From positions 1-64,000 of the forward strand of contig NZ_BILY01000036.1 in the NCBI RefSeq assembly GCF_004000805.1: DNA of 64,000 bases, in the 5' to 3' direction. Below, piece after piece: positions 37,713-45,577 of this stretch (its first letter is position 1; the number at the start of each line of letters is the position of its first letter). Source of the DNA: Paenibacillus glycanilyticus NBRC 16618 (GTDB lineage Bacteria > Bacillota > Bacilli > Paenibacillales > Paenibacillaceae). A program made the translations under genes and the position numbers. The notes beneath the pieces are model-generated. The model had not been told where the DNA came from, searched no databases, and saw only the letters and a program-made list of their open reading frames with translations.

Positions 37713-38528
37713 CTAGAGCGCTGGATTTCCTCCGTCTCTGGCGCTTTTTACGCGCTTCAGCTGCGCAACGATAATGACGCTGATGACAACAAGCAGGAAC
37801 CAGGAGCTGATTTTTCCCAGGTGGACAATATGCCAGGTATGCTCCTGGTCCGGATAGGCCCATGCCCCCATAAACGTCGAAATATTTTCCGCGAGCCAGA
37901 TGAAAAAGCCGATAAGCAGGAAGGACAGCACGACATGCATGCGGTACTCCCTCCCCCCCACCTTGTAAGCAAAGGATGTCCGGTAAAAGACGATAATCAG
38001 AAGCAGCGTCAGCAGCCACCGCATATCCCACAAATAGTGATGGGTAAAAAAGTTTAGATAAATAGCAGCGCACACCATTACGGCATAACGCTGCCGCGGC
38101 CACCCGTATACGGAGATCGACAGCCTCCTCCATGCCTGGCAGATATAGCTCGCAACGCTGGCGTACATAAACCCGCTGTAGAGCGGCACCCCAAACAGCT
38201 TCGACCAGCCTTCCCCCGGGTAAGACCAAGAACCCATATGCACTTTGTACAGTTCAAGCATCAATCCGATAATATGGAACATGCAAATGACCTTGAGCTC
38301 GTCGATCGTCTCCAGTTTAAATACCACCATTCCAATCTGGGCAAACAGGCAGATCAGCAAAAGCAGATCGTAACGATGAACGTAAGGTATGGATATAACC
38401 TTGGTTAAAGCAAGAGAAGCGAATATAATAACCGGAAAAATACAGGACATGGCCTGCTGATAACCAAAAATAAAAAGCTGCCATATACGGCGAATCCAGA
38501 CGGCATTTAATAAGGGCTGCAATTCCAT
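37713..38528 (-). CDS. DUF817 family membrane protein
   Basis: A 271-residue protein with seven or eight membrane helices, whose MGSWSYPGEGWSKLFGVPLYSGFMYASV segment (near 97-124, broken by helices) is the recognisable DUF817 part. Function unknown. GGAGGGG precedes the ATG. With the next gene it interrupts the usual yabP-rqcP neighbourhood, and it is separated from the yabP control region by about 110 nt. Confidence 0.75.
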   Translation of the reverse strand: MELQPLLNAVWIRRIWQLFIFGYQQAMSCIFPVIIFASLALTKVISIPYVHRYDLLLLICLFAQIGMVVFKLETIDELKVICMFHIIGLMLELYKVHMGSWSYPGEGWSKLFGVPLYSGFMYASVASYICQAWRRLSISVYGWPRQRYAVMVCAAIYLNFFTHHYLWDMRWLLTLLLIIVFYRTSFAYKVGGREYRMHVVLSFLLIGFFIWLAENISTFMGAWAYPDQEHTWHIVHLGKISSWFLLVVISVIIVAQLKRVKSARDGGNPAL

Positions 38529-38637
38529 AAGTATGCCCCTCCTCTGCTTGATGGAAATTCACCATTAAAGTACCACAGATATTTATCGTTTTACAATAAA
38601 TATTTAATGATATCATTGATATGTTTGTTTCGGAGAA

Positions 38638-38675
38638 TGAAAAAAAGCACTTCCCCGTTCGGAGAAATGCTCTTT
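38638..38675 (-). terminator. Terminator of the 246-residue membrane protein gene
   Basis: AGCATTTCTCC-gaac-GGGGAAGTGCT (two G-T pairs) followed by seven T residues on the minus strand. Confidence 0.85.
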
Positions 38676-38687
38676 TTCCTTAACTAT

Positions 38688-39428
38688 TTATGCCGTTACC
38701 GCAGCTTCTTCCGCCCCCCGGGCAGCCGCCGCATATTGCTCCGTTCTGATCTTGAGATAAAGAACGAGAGATAGAATAACCCCAATTAGCGATAACCAGT
38801 CTATGAACAGATAATAAAGCGTAACCGTAATCCCGTTGATCATCCCCGACTCTAGCAGCAGCTTGCTTGCACCCAAGCCTAAGAGAAAATTAACTAGATT
38901 GACAACAATGCCAAGTCCGAGAAAACGCCAGAATTGTCCTGCGGCCATATTGCGGCTGCTCTCGAGCGGATTCGTCACGGAGGTATTCTCAATCGAGACG
39001 ACAGCGGGAAGCAGCAGAAGCCTGACGTACATGAACAAACCCGGAATGACAAACAACAGGAGCCCCGCCGAAAAAATGACGCTTTGGAGAAAACTATACA
39101 TGATCATCCGAGGCCACTTGCGGAGCCCCCAGCGGTAAGCATCGGCAACGCTGCCCTTGCCGCCCCGGAGTCTCTCAATCAAGCAGTAAACGACAACCGG
39201 GGTCAGCAAGGTTAGGAATAGCTGGGAGATGATAATATCCTTGAGAATATTATCGATGGACAGGTTGGAAAAACCGTAACAGATTATGAGTTCGACCGGC
39301 ACGATTGTGATTGCCGTTATGAACAGCAGCACTGCGGCATTTTTAATAAAGAGAGAAAAGGTTAGTCCCAATACGCCTCCGCCCTTTGAAGGACGGACTT
39401 CGGGCAAATTCGTCATGGCCGGAATCAA
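38688..39428 (-). CDS. Hypothetical polytopic membrane protein
   Basis: A 246-residue protein with about six hydrophobic helices. The pattern VADAYRWGLRKWPRMI ... FVIPGLFMYVRLLLLPAVVSIE ... NPLESSRNM resembles uncharacterised YciC/DUF975-type proteins with internal repeats. Translation probably starts at TTG 39428 (GGAGG 10 nt upstream) rather than ATG 39416. No function can be named. Confidence 0.65.
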   Translation of the reverse strand: MIPAMTNLPEVRPSKGGGVLGLTFSLFIKNAAVLLFITAITIVPVELIICYGFSNLSIDNILKDIIISQLFLTLLTPVVVYCLIERLRGGKGSVADAYRWGLRKWPRMIMYSFLQSVIFSAGLLLFVIPGLFMYVRLLLLPAVVSIENTSVTNPLESSRNMAAGQFWRFLGLGIVVNLVNFLLGLGASKLLLESGMINGITVTLYYLFIDWLSLIGVILSLVLYLKIRTEQYAAAARGAEEAAVTA

Positions 39429-39543
39429 GGGTTGTCTACCTCCTGAGCATCAAGGTGAACCGGCTTCCCGCCCTTAGACGGGATTGATCCGGCGAATTCT
39501 AAGCCATGTTTATGGGAGACGCAAACCTACACTCCTGGAATTG

Positions 39544-39577
39544 AAAAAAGAGCTGCCACTTAAGGTGACAGCTCTTT
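39544..39577 (-). terminator. rqcP terminator
   Basis: AGAGCTGTCAC/GTGGCAGCTCT with a TTAA-containing loop, followed by TTTTTTC, six nt after rqcP on the minus strand. Confidence 0.9.
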
Positions 39578-39582
39578 GTTGT

Positions 39583-39861
39583 TTACCAGCCGAGATTATC
39601 CTCGCGCGGGCGTTGTTCTTCCTTGATCAAAGTGTAGAGCTCACCGGCTTCATCCTTGCGGGTCGTCTCGGCAATTCGTTCGACGCGAACGGTTACCGTC
39701 TTCTGTCCGTATTGGATCGTAAGCTCATCCCCTGCTTTAACCGTGCTGCTAGCTTTCGCTTCACGGCCGTTGATCCAGACGCGTCCTTGCTCGGACACGT
39801 CCTTTGCTACCGTACGGCGCTTGATCAACCGGGATACTTTGAGGAATTTATCGAGACGCAT
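39583..39861 (-). CDS. rqcP: S4-domain ribosome quality control factor RqcP
   Basis: A 92-residue protein that is almost all S4 domain: MRLDKFLKVSRLIKRRTVAKD at the start and GRVWINGREAKASSTVKAGDE. The B. subtilis homologue (YabO) joins RqcH on stalled 50S subunits and drives alanine tailing. Its place after hup, 3 nt away, matches other Paenibacillus-like genomes, and mazG lies upstream as in B. subtilis. Confidence 0.88.
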   Translation of the reverse strand: MRLDKFLKVSRLIKRRTVAKDVSEQGRVWINGREAKASSTVKAGDELTIQYGQKTVTVRVERIAETTRKDEAGELYTLIKEEQRPREDNLGW

Positions 39862-39864
39862 GTA

Positions 39865-40137
39865 TTACTTGATAGCGTCTTTCAGTTTGTTGCCTGCTTT
39901 GAATGCAGGAACTTTGGATTCTGGGATGGAGATTTCTTTACCCGTTTGCGGGTTGCGGCCAACGCGGCCGGAACGTTTACGAGTTTCGAAAGTACCGAAG
40001 CCGATCAATTGTACTTTGTCTCCGCCTGCAAGCGCGTCAGTAACTTCGCCGAGGAAGCCGTTCAGTACCGCTTCTACGTCACGTTTAGTCAAACCGCTTT
40101 TTGTTGCAATGTTGTTGATCAGATCTGTTTTGTTCAT
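39865..40137 (-). CDS. hup: DNA-binding protein HU
   Basis: A 90-residue HU-type histone-like protein: MNKTDLINNIATKSGLTKRD at the start, GFGTFETRKRSGRVGRNPQTG (the DNA-binding arm, about 46-66) and PAFKAGNKLKDA at the end. It bends and compacts DNA. AGGAGG stands 9 nt before the ATG. The 200-nt gap to mazG probably holds its promoter, which I could not fix. Confidence 0.96.
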   Translation of the reverse strand: MNKTDLINNIATKSGLTKRDVEAVLNGFLGEVTDALAGGDKVQLIGFGTFETRKRSGRVGRNPQTGKEISIPESKVPAFKAGNKLKDAIK

Positions 40138-40339
40138 TATTAATATCCTCCTAAATTCAATTCGCCTGTTTTGTTCGGTCAGCGCTGCTACTGGGTGCTG
40201 CCGTTTGTTTGGTAATTTTAAGCATAAACACAAACACGTTGATACTTATTCTGCTTGTCTGTAAAAAAATCCTGCTGCACGAGTAAAAAAATTTACCGAA
40301 AGATGCAGAAATGTTGCGATTCGTGGCGAATCCGAGGCT

Positions 40340-41818
40340 CTATTGTCGCTTCGCTTCTTCCCACCAACGATCCATTTCTGTTAAATCAGTCTGGTCAAAA
40401 GTTTTGCCGTTTATACGAAGCTGCTCCTCAATATAAGAGAATCGGCTCTTAAATTTTGCATTGGTGCGAGAGAGAGCTTCTTCAGGATCCGCGTGGATAA
40501 AGCGAGAAGCGTTCACAACCGCAAAAAGCAAATCTCCCAGCTCTCCTGCCTGCTCTTCCGAATCCTTCGAATCTATCGCCTCGCGCAGCTCGCGAAGCTC
40601 CTCTTCTATTTTGGTCAGAACCGGTCCCAGCTCCTCCCAATCAAAGCCAACCTTTGCCGCTTTCTTCTGAAGCTGGTAGGCCTTCATAAGCGCCGGCAGA
40701 TCCTTCGGAATGCCGTCCAGCTGCGATTTGCGGGCATCGGCTTCGCCTTTCCGCTTCTTCTCCTCCGCCTTCATCTGCTCCCAGTTGACAAGCGCTTCGC
40801 CGGCATCCCCGGCGCTGCGGTCGCCAAACACATGCGGATGGCGGAAAATCAGCTTCTCGTTCAGGCTTTCGATAACGTCATAGACAGAGAATGCTCCCGT
40901 CTCCTCTTCCATCTGGCTGTGCAGCATCACCTGAAGGATCACGTCGCCAAACTCCTCCCGCATATTGTCGGGATCGTCGTTATCAATGGCTTCAAGCGCT
41001 TCATACAGCTCTTCGATGAAATTTTTGCGGATGGACTGATGCGTCTGCTCGCGGTCCCACGGACAGCCTTCGGGGCTGCGCAGAATAGCAACGATCTCAT
41101 GAAGACGGTCGAACGTGCGGTTAAGAACGGCATCCTCTTCCGTACGGGGTACCCAAATCAGCGACAGATTGCCGAAGCCCGGCGTCCGGTCGAGCTCGTA
41201 CAGCGGAACCTTAAGGATCTGTTCCTCGCCCGTTACTCCAAGCGCGTGACCAACAACAACCTCGTAGTCATCCGGGTAACGCTCCATCAGCGCGAGCTTC
41301 ACATCCGATGCCGTATAAGCATCATAGACCTGCCCGATAACCGTATGTAAGCGCGGCTGTACGTGAGCCGCCTTCAGCTCTGCCGCATCAAGCAGCGCAA
41401 AGCCTTCGATCGGATCAATGCCAAGACGGATAAAAGCCTGGTCAAGGAAGCTTTCCCCGCCGATAATTTCGAGCGTTATACCAGCCAGCGAGCAGCGCTC
41501 GCGCAGCAGCTGTACCGTGCGCTCCGCTACCATCGGATGCCCAGGTACGGCATACAGGATTGGCGCGGATGCCTCCTGCGCCTTGCGGACAAGCGTATCC
41601 GCTATTGTATCATAAACCTCCGGAAAGGTGTCATGCTGTTCATAAACGCTGTCAAAGGACGTGTAAGCCAGCTGATGCTCACGCAGCAGCGACATCACCG
41701 GATGCTGCTCCGTGCGGACATAAATCGCCTCCGCCTCCTGCAGCCTCCGCCACACGCCAAGCGTTAATTGATCAGGATCGCCCGATCCCAGGCCAACTAC
41801 CGTTATCGTTTGCGCCAT
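40340..41818 (-). CDS. mazG: MazG/YabN: tetrapyrrole-methylase-like domain fused to NTP pyrophosphohydrolase
   Basis: A 492-residue two-domain protein. Residues about 1-215 look like a SAM-dependent tetrapyrrole methylase (VVGLGSGDPDQLTLG, YAVPGHPMVAERTV). Residues about 225-490 hold two MazG units (CPWDREQTHQSIRKNFIEELYEALEA with EEFGD; later KVGFDWEE and EELGDLLFAVV). MazG hydrolyses (d)NTPs. The same fusion occurs in B. subtilis YabN. ATG 41818 has AAGGAG 10 nt upstream. Confidence 0.93.
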   Translation of the reverse strand: MAQTITVVGLGSGDPDQLTLGVWRRLQEAEAIYVRTEQHPVMSLLREHQLAYTSFDSVYEQHDTFPEVYDTIADTLVRKAQEASAPILYAVPGHPMVAERTVQLLRERCSLAGITLEIIGGESFLDQAFIRLGIDPIEGFALLDAAELKAAHVQPRLHTVIGQVYDAYTASDVKLALMERYPDDYEVVVGHALGVTGEEQILKVPLYELDRTPGFGNLSLIWVPRTEEDAVLNRTFDRLHEIVAILRSPEGCPWDREQTHQSIRKNFIEELYEALEAIDNDDPDNMREEFGDVILQVMLHSQMEEETGAFSVYDVIESLNEKLIFRHPHVFGDRSAGDAGEALVNWEQMKAEEKKRKGEADARKSQLDGIPKDLPALMKAYQLQKKAAKVGFDWEELGPVLTKIEEELRELREAIDSKDSEEQAGELGDLLFAVVNASRFIHADPEEALSRTNAKFKSRFSYIEEQLRINGKTFDQTDLTEMDRWWEEAKRQ

Positions 41819-41859
41819 ATTCGTAATGCTCCTTCCTGCCACAAGCAGATTCTATAGGT

Positions 41860-41868
41860 AGTATACCA
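41860..41868 (-). promoter_or_regulatory. Candidate extended -10 promoter for mazG
   Basis: TGGTATACT (extended -10) lies about 45 nt upstream of mazG on the minus strand. No good -35 is present. Confidence 0.35.
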
Positions 41869-41913
41869 TTTCTTGCATGGGGATTAATAATGCCCTGTAG
41901 CTGGAGATAACAA

Positions 41914-42185
41914 TTAGCAGGCTTTTTACCTGCTGCAGCTTGTACAGGCTGCTCTTGCGGCGCTTTTACCGCATTTAGCAGGCCTTTTGCCTGCTACGGC
42001 TTGTACAGGCTGCTCTTGCGGTGCTATTTACCGCATTTAGCAGGCCTTTTGCCTGCTGCAGCTTGTACAGGCTGCTCTTGCGGCGCTGTTTACCGCATAT
42101 AGCAGGCCTTTTGCCTGCTGTGGCCCGTTTGGCCCGCACTTACGGCGCCATTTGCCGCACGTAGCAGGCTTTTTGCCTGCTGCAG
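41914..42185. repeat. Tandem array, period about 62 bp, of multi-hairpin units
   Basis: Four full units and a partial fifth begin at about 41914, 41975, 42037, 42099 and 42161. Each unit can form AGCAGGC-N5-GCCTGCT, GCAGC-N8-GCTGC and TTGCGG-N6..8-CCGCA hairpins. The fourth unit is the most diverged (GGCCCGTTTGGCCCG). The array fills most of the 471-nt gap between the divergent mazG and glycerate kinase genes; no open frame is plausible. Confidence 0.9.
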
Positions 42186-42289
42186 TCCGCGCTGACCGCT
42201 CATGTTGCTCCTTTCCCCCTCTTACAGCGCAGGGACCGGGGAATCAGGTATACTAAAGGCAATAAGGAACATAAAAGGAGAGGGCTGCT

Positions 42290-43429
42290 CTGAAAATCGT
42301 TATAGCACCGGATTCATTCAAAGGCAGTTTGTCCGCCGCTTCGGCAGCGGAAGCCATTGCTCGAGGCATCCGGCGGTGCGTGCCGGATGCCGGCATCGTC
42401 AAGCTTCCGATCGCTGACGGCGGAGAGGGAACGCTCGACAGCCTGCTCGCCGCTACGGGCGGTGAGCGCATAACCGTTATCGTAACGGGCCCGCTAGGGG
42501 CAAGCGTCAGCGCTTCTTACGGAATAATCGAACAGACGGCCGTTATTGAGATGGCGGAAGCTTCCGGCCTTTGCTTGCTGTCCGAGGAACAGCGTAACCC
42601 GGCCTTGACGACAACTTACGGGACAGGCGAGCTTATCCGCCACGCGCTGGACCGTGGTTGCCGGCGGTTTCTGCTCACCGTAGGCGGCAGTGCCACTAAT
42701 GACGGCGGGACCGGCATGCTGCAGGCTCTAGGGATGCGGCTGCTGGATCAGCAGGGCAATCCCGTCTCGCCCGGCGGAGGGTCTCTAGCGGATATTGCGA
42801 CGATTGACGACAGTCTATGGGATCCGCGCATTGCGGAGTCTTCTTTTGTTATCGCCACTGACGTGCAAAACCCGCTTATCGGGGAGCAGGGGGCTTCAAG
42901 CGTATTTGGTCCGCAGAAAGGCGCTTCTCCCGAGACGGTAGACCTTCTAGAGCATGGGATGACGGCGTGGGCGGATCTAATCGAAGCGAAGACGGGAATC
43001 CGGCTTCACGAACGCCCTGGCGCAGGTGCAGCCGGCGGCTTGTGCGGCGCCTATCTGGCCTTCTTTCCCGCTTCCGTTCGCCGCGGCATTGATGTCGTTC
43101 TGGAGCATGTGCGTCTGGAGGAGCATCTAGACGGTGCGGATCTGGTCATAACCGGGGAAGGCCGCATCGATCACCAGACTTCCTCCGGCAAAGCGCCGAT
43201 GGGCGTCGCCCAACTGGCCAAGAAGCATGGAGTACCTGCGATTGCGTTGGCAGGCTCCGTCGGCTCCGGCATTGATGTCCTGCATGCGGAGGGAATTAGC
43301 AGCGTACACAGCATCATGAATACGCCAATGACCTTACAGGAAGCGATGGAGCGTGCCCCCATCCTGCTTGAGCAGTCGGCTGAGCAAGTTATCCGTGCTT
43401 TTCTGGCAGGACGCGCAAGCAAACCATAA
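42290..43429 (+). CDS. glxK: Glycerate kinase, CTG start
   Basis: A 379-residue type I glycerate kinase that phosphorylates D-glycerate. KIVIAPDSFKGSLSA at the start, ADGGEGTLDSLL (near 45), TVGGSATNDGGTG (near 120) and GAAGGLCGAYLAF (near 245) are family motifs. The conserved N-terminus is reached only from CTG 42290, with AAAGGAG 9 nt upstream; the frame has a stop at 42272 and no ATG, GTG or TTG between. The next TTG (42329) would cut off the PDSFKGS motif. First plus-strand gene of the accessory island; followed at 21 nt by the GyrI-like remnant. Confidence 0.9.
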   Translation: MKIVIAPDSFKGSLSAASAAEAIARGIRRCVPDAGIVKLPIADGGEGTLDSLLAATGGERITVIVTGPLGASVSASYGIIEQTAVIEMAEASGLCLLSEEQRNPALTTTYGTGELIRHALDRGCRRFLLTVGGSATNDGGTGMLQALGMRLLDQQGNPVSPGGGSLADIATIDDSLWDPRIAESSFVIATDVQNPLIGEQGASSVFGPQKGASPETVDLLEHGMTAWADLIEAKTGIRLHERPGAGAAGGLCGAYLAFFPASVRRGIDVVLEHVRLEEHLDGADLVITGEGRIDHQTSSGKAPMGVAQLAKKHGVPAIALAGSVGSGIDVLHAEGISSVHSIMNTPMTLQEAMERAPILLEQSAEQVIRAFLAGRASKP

Positions 43430-43450
43430 AGGACCGGAGGGATATTCGAA

Positions 43451-43636
43451 ATGAAATATGATTGGAAAAAGAACGACAAGCCGCTTTATCTGCCCAAAAA
43501 TTCCCCTTCCGTCATCGAAGTCCCCGCAATGAACTATTTCATGCTGAATGGCAAAGGCAATCCCAATCACCCGGAATTCGCAGAGGCGGTCGGAGTACTC
43601 TATTCCTTGTCCTACACCGTAAAAATGCTCAGTCCA
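43451..43636 (+). pseudogene. GyrI-like domain protein, 3' truncated
   Basis: The first 62 codons (DWKKNDKPLYLPKNSPSVIEVP...FMLNGKGNPNHPEFAEAVGVLYSLSYTVKM) clearly match the N-terminus of GyrI-like small-molecule-binding proteins, which are normally about 200 residues. The match ends exactly where repeat copy B1 begins; the frame runs on into the repeat and stops at 43732. No trace of the remaining gene follows. GGAGGG precedes its ATG, 21 nt after glxK. It is probably a broken gene. Confidence 0.75.
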
Positions 43637-43746
43637 GGATTGTATCTCTTTCGGTTGCTGTTGCCGTCTAAAAGCTTGAATAAGATCGTAAACGAGGCTT
43701 TTAGACGGCAAAGGCAAACGCTCCGCTCGTGAAAGAGATACAATCC
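43637..43746 (+). repeat. Structured dispersed repeat, copy B1
   Basis: A 110-bp element bounded by a perfect 16-bp inverted repeat (GGATTGTATCTCTTTC and its complement). Inside is a perfect 13-bp stem GCCGTCTAAAAGC/GCTTTTAGACGGC with a 21-nt loop. Left core is GGTTGCTGTTGCC, right core GGCAAAGGCAAACGCTCCGCTCGTG. The cores recur in B2, B3 and, more weakly, A1/A2, while the stems do not share sequence. Confidence 0.85.
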
Positions 43747-43780
43747 CTCCCCTCCATCAATTGCTTTATAAACAGCAATA

Positions 43781-43804
43781 GGCTGCCCATTAAACCGGGC
43801 AGCC
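43781..43804 (+). terminator. Plus-strand terminator of glxK unit
   Basis: GGCTGCCC-N8-GGGCAGCC followed by GAATTATTTTA, on the plus strand. Confidence 0.6.
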
Positions 43805-43844
43805 GAATTATTTTAGGGACGGCCTGAGTCCACCAGGCCGCCCA

Positions 43845-43884
43845 GAAAAAATTAGGCCGCCCAGTATGAGTGGGCGGCCTAATT
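43845..43884 (-). terminator. Minus-strand terminator
   Basis: A fourteen-pair stem AATTAGGCCGCCCA/TGGGCGGCCTAATT with a seven-nt loop followed by TTTTTTC on the minus strand. A partial copy of its arm (AGGCCGCCCAG) lies just beside at 43835-43845. Confidence 0.75.
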
Positions 43885-43891
43885 TACCTAT

Positions 43892-43916
43892 AAAAACCGC
43901 GCTTTGTGCGGTTTTT
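43892..43916. terminator. Bidirectional terminator
   Basis: AAAAACCGC-N7-GCGGTTTTT, a nine-pair symmetrical hairpin with a T run on either strand; it would stop transcription from the GH4 gene. Confidence 0.75.
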
Positions 43917-43944
43917 GATCGCGTTGCGATCGATAGATAGGGAA

Positions 43945-44060
43945 AGGGTATGTAGCTCGTGGAGGAGCGTAGCGTTTGCCTTTGTGGACCCGAATACTCG
44001 TTATACGAGTTCATTCAATATTCGGGGCCGCAACAGCAACCGGAAGGAGCTACATTCCCT
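43945..44060 (-). repeat. Structured dispersed repeat, copy B2
   Basis: A 116-bp copy in inverted orientation relative to B1. Outer arms are AGGGTATGTAGCTC and GAGCTACATTCCCT (one T-T mismatch). Cores are AGCGTTTGCCTTTG and GCAACAGCAACCG on the plus strand. The inner stem CCCGAATA/TATTCGGG holds a further hairpin ACTCG-ttata-CGAGT. It lies 32 nt beyond the GH4 stop codon. Confidence 0.85.
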
Positions 44061-44092
44061 GCCCCCGCCCACCATCGATCACCAAGCAAGCA

Positions 44093-45391
44093 TCACTTAA
44101 ATGCCGGCAGCCAATCCCCATGAGCCTCGATCAAATCGTCGCACAAAGCCACAATATCATCCATGGACAGCTCCGCCGAAGTATGAGGATCCAGCATAGC
44201 GGCATGGTAGATATGCTCTTTCTTCTGCGTCAGCGCCGCTTCAATCGTCAGCAGCTGCGTATTGATGTTCGTGCGGTTAAGCGCAGCCAGCTGCGGCGGC
44301 AGATCGCCGACATACGTCGGATTGATGCCCGAGCGGTCAACAAGGCACGGAACCTCTACGCAAGCTTCCTTCGGCAGGTTGGTAATCAAGCCGGTGTTCA
44401 TAACGTTGCCGCCGATTTTGAACGGTTTGCCCGTTTCAATGGCCTCCATAATATGGGAAGCGTATTCATGACTGCGTTTGTGCTCGATATTGCTGTTGGC
44501 AAGCAACGATTCACGCATATTATTCCAGCCTTTGATCTGCTCGACGCAACGGCGCGGATACTCATCCAGCGGAATATTAAAGCGCTCGATTAGCTCCGGA
44601 TAATTGCGCTTGATGAAGTACGGATGATACTCCGCGTTATGCTCGGACGACTCCGTGATGTAATAGCCGAACTTCAGCATCATTTCGAACCGGACCATGT
44701 CATGATGCTTCTCCTTCTGCTTCTCCGCCGCACGGCGCTTAATCTCCGGATACAGATCCACGCCATCCTTCTTCACTTCAAGCAGCCACGCCATATGGTT
44801 GATGCCCGCAATCTTGGATTCCACTCCCGTAGCGTCCATTTCCAAGCTTCTGAACAGATCGGACACGCAAGCCTGCACGCTGTGGCACAAGCCCACCGTT
44901 CTAACGCCGCCCGCCGTCGACAGCACGTTCGTCAGAACCGCCATTGGATTGGTATAATTCATGAACAGAGCGTCCGGACATACCTCGCGCATATCCTTTG
45001 CGAAATCAAGCACGACCGGAATCGTGCGCAGGTTGCGGAAAATGCCGCCGATACCAACCGTGTCGGCAATGGTCTGGCGCAGCCCGTATTTTTTCGGAAT
45101 CTCAAAATCCGTAATCGTACAAGGATCGTAGCCGCCGACTTGAATGGCGTTGACCACATATTTAGCTCCGCGGAGCGCTTCTTTCCGATCGGAATAGGCT
45201 TTAACGACACAGCTGCTTCCGAGGGATGCTTTCATATTCAACAGCAGCTGCTCGGAATCACGCAGCCGTCCCGCGTCAATATCGAATAAGGCAAGCTCGA
45301 AGCCTTGCAGGGCCTCCGTTGACATTACGTCACCAAGAACATTTTTCGCGAATACCGTGCTTCCCGCACCTAGAAAAGTAATTTTAGACAT
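44093..45391 (-). CDS. melA: GH4 alpha-galactosidase/alpha-glucosidase
   Basis: A 432-residue family GH4 glycosidase, which uses NAD+ and a divalent metal in a redox mechanism. The Rossmann start ITFLGAGSTVFAKN is at 4-17, NAIQVGGYD near 85, NYTNPMA near 145, and the metal-binding GLCHSVQ and GINHMAW near 170 and 197. CHSV is typical of the alpha-galactosidase (MelA) group. ATG 45391 has GGAGG 11 nt upstream. A divergent AraC regulator shares its upstream region; no sugar transporter is nearby. Confidence 0.88.
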   Translation of the reverse strand: MSKITFLGAGSTVFAKNVLGDVMSTEALQGFELALFDIDAGRLRDSEQLLLNMKASLGSSCVVKAYSDRKEALRGAKYVVNAIQVGGYDPCTITDFEIPKKYGLRQTIADTVGIGGIFRNLRTIPVVLDFAKDMREVCPDALFMNYTNPMAVLTNVLSTAGGVRTVGLCHSVQACVSDLFRSLEMDATGVESKIAGINHMAWLLEVKKDGVDLYPEIKRRAAEKQKEKHHDMVRFEMMLKFGYYITESSEHNAEYHPYFIKRNYPELIERFNIPLDEYPRRCVEQIKGWNNMRESLLANSNIEHKRSHEYASHIMEAIETGKPFKIGGNVMNTGLITNLPKEACVEVPCLVDRSGINPTYVGDLPPQLAALNRTNINTQLLTIEAALTQKKEHIYHAAMLDPHTSAELSMDDIVALCDDLIEAHGDWLPAFK

Positions 45392-45485
45392 CTTTGCTTC
45401 CGCCTCCGTTTTCGTAAAAGGAATTGACTCCTCCACTATATATCCGAAGCAGGCAAGCGAACATGGCAAAGCCTCTTATTTATTT

Positions 45486-45509
45486 GTCATAATCCCATTT
45501 CCTTATGAC
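45486..45509. promoter_or_regulatory. Inverted repeat between melA and araC-type gene
   Basis: GTCATAA-N10-TTATGAC, perfect, lies in the shared intergenic region and overlaps the likely -35 of the AraC-type gene. It is a good candidate operator for that regulator. Confidence 0.5.
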
Positions 45510-45533
45510 GAGCCGCGCCGCCTTGTTTATAAT
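45505..45533 (+). promoter_or_regulatory. Candidate promoter of the AraC-type gene
   Basis: ATGACG (45505-45510), a 17-nt spacer and a perfect TATAAT (45528-45533) on the plus strand. Confidence 0.5.
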
Positions 45534-45577
45534 AAAGAAATAAGCTGTGTACCATCCGCATTGGAGGGAACCGCCCT

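Noticed and set aside
43637..43746. B1 as an insertion sequence
   Set aside because: It has inverted ends but no transposase and is only 110 bp; at most a non-autonomous element.
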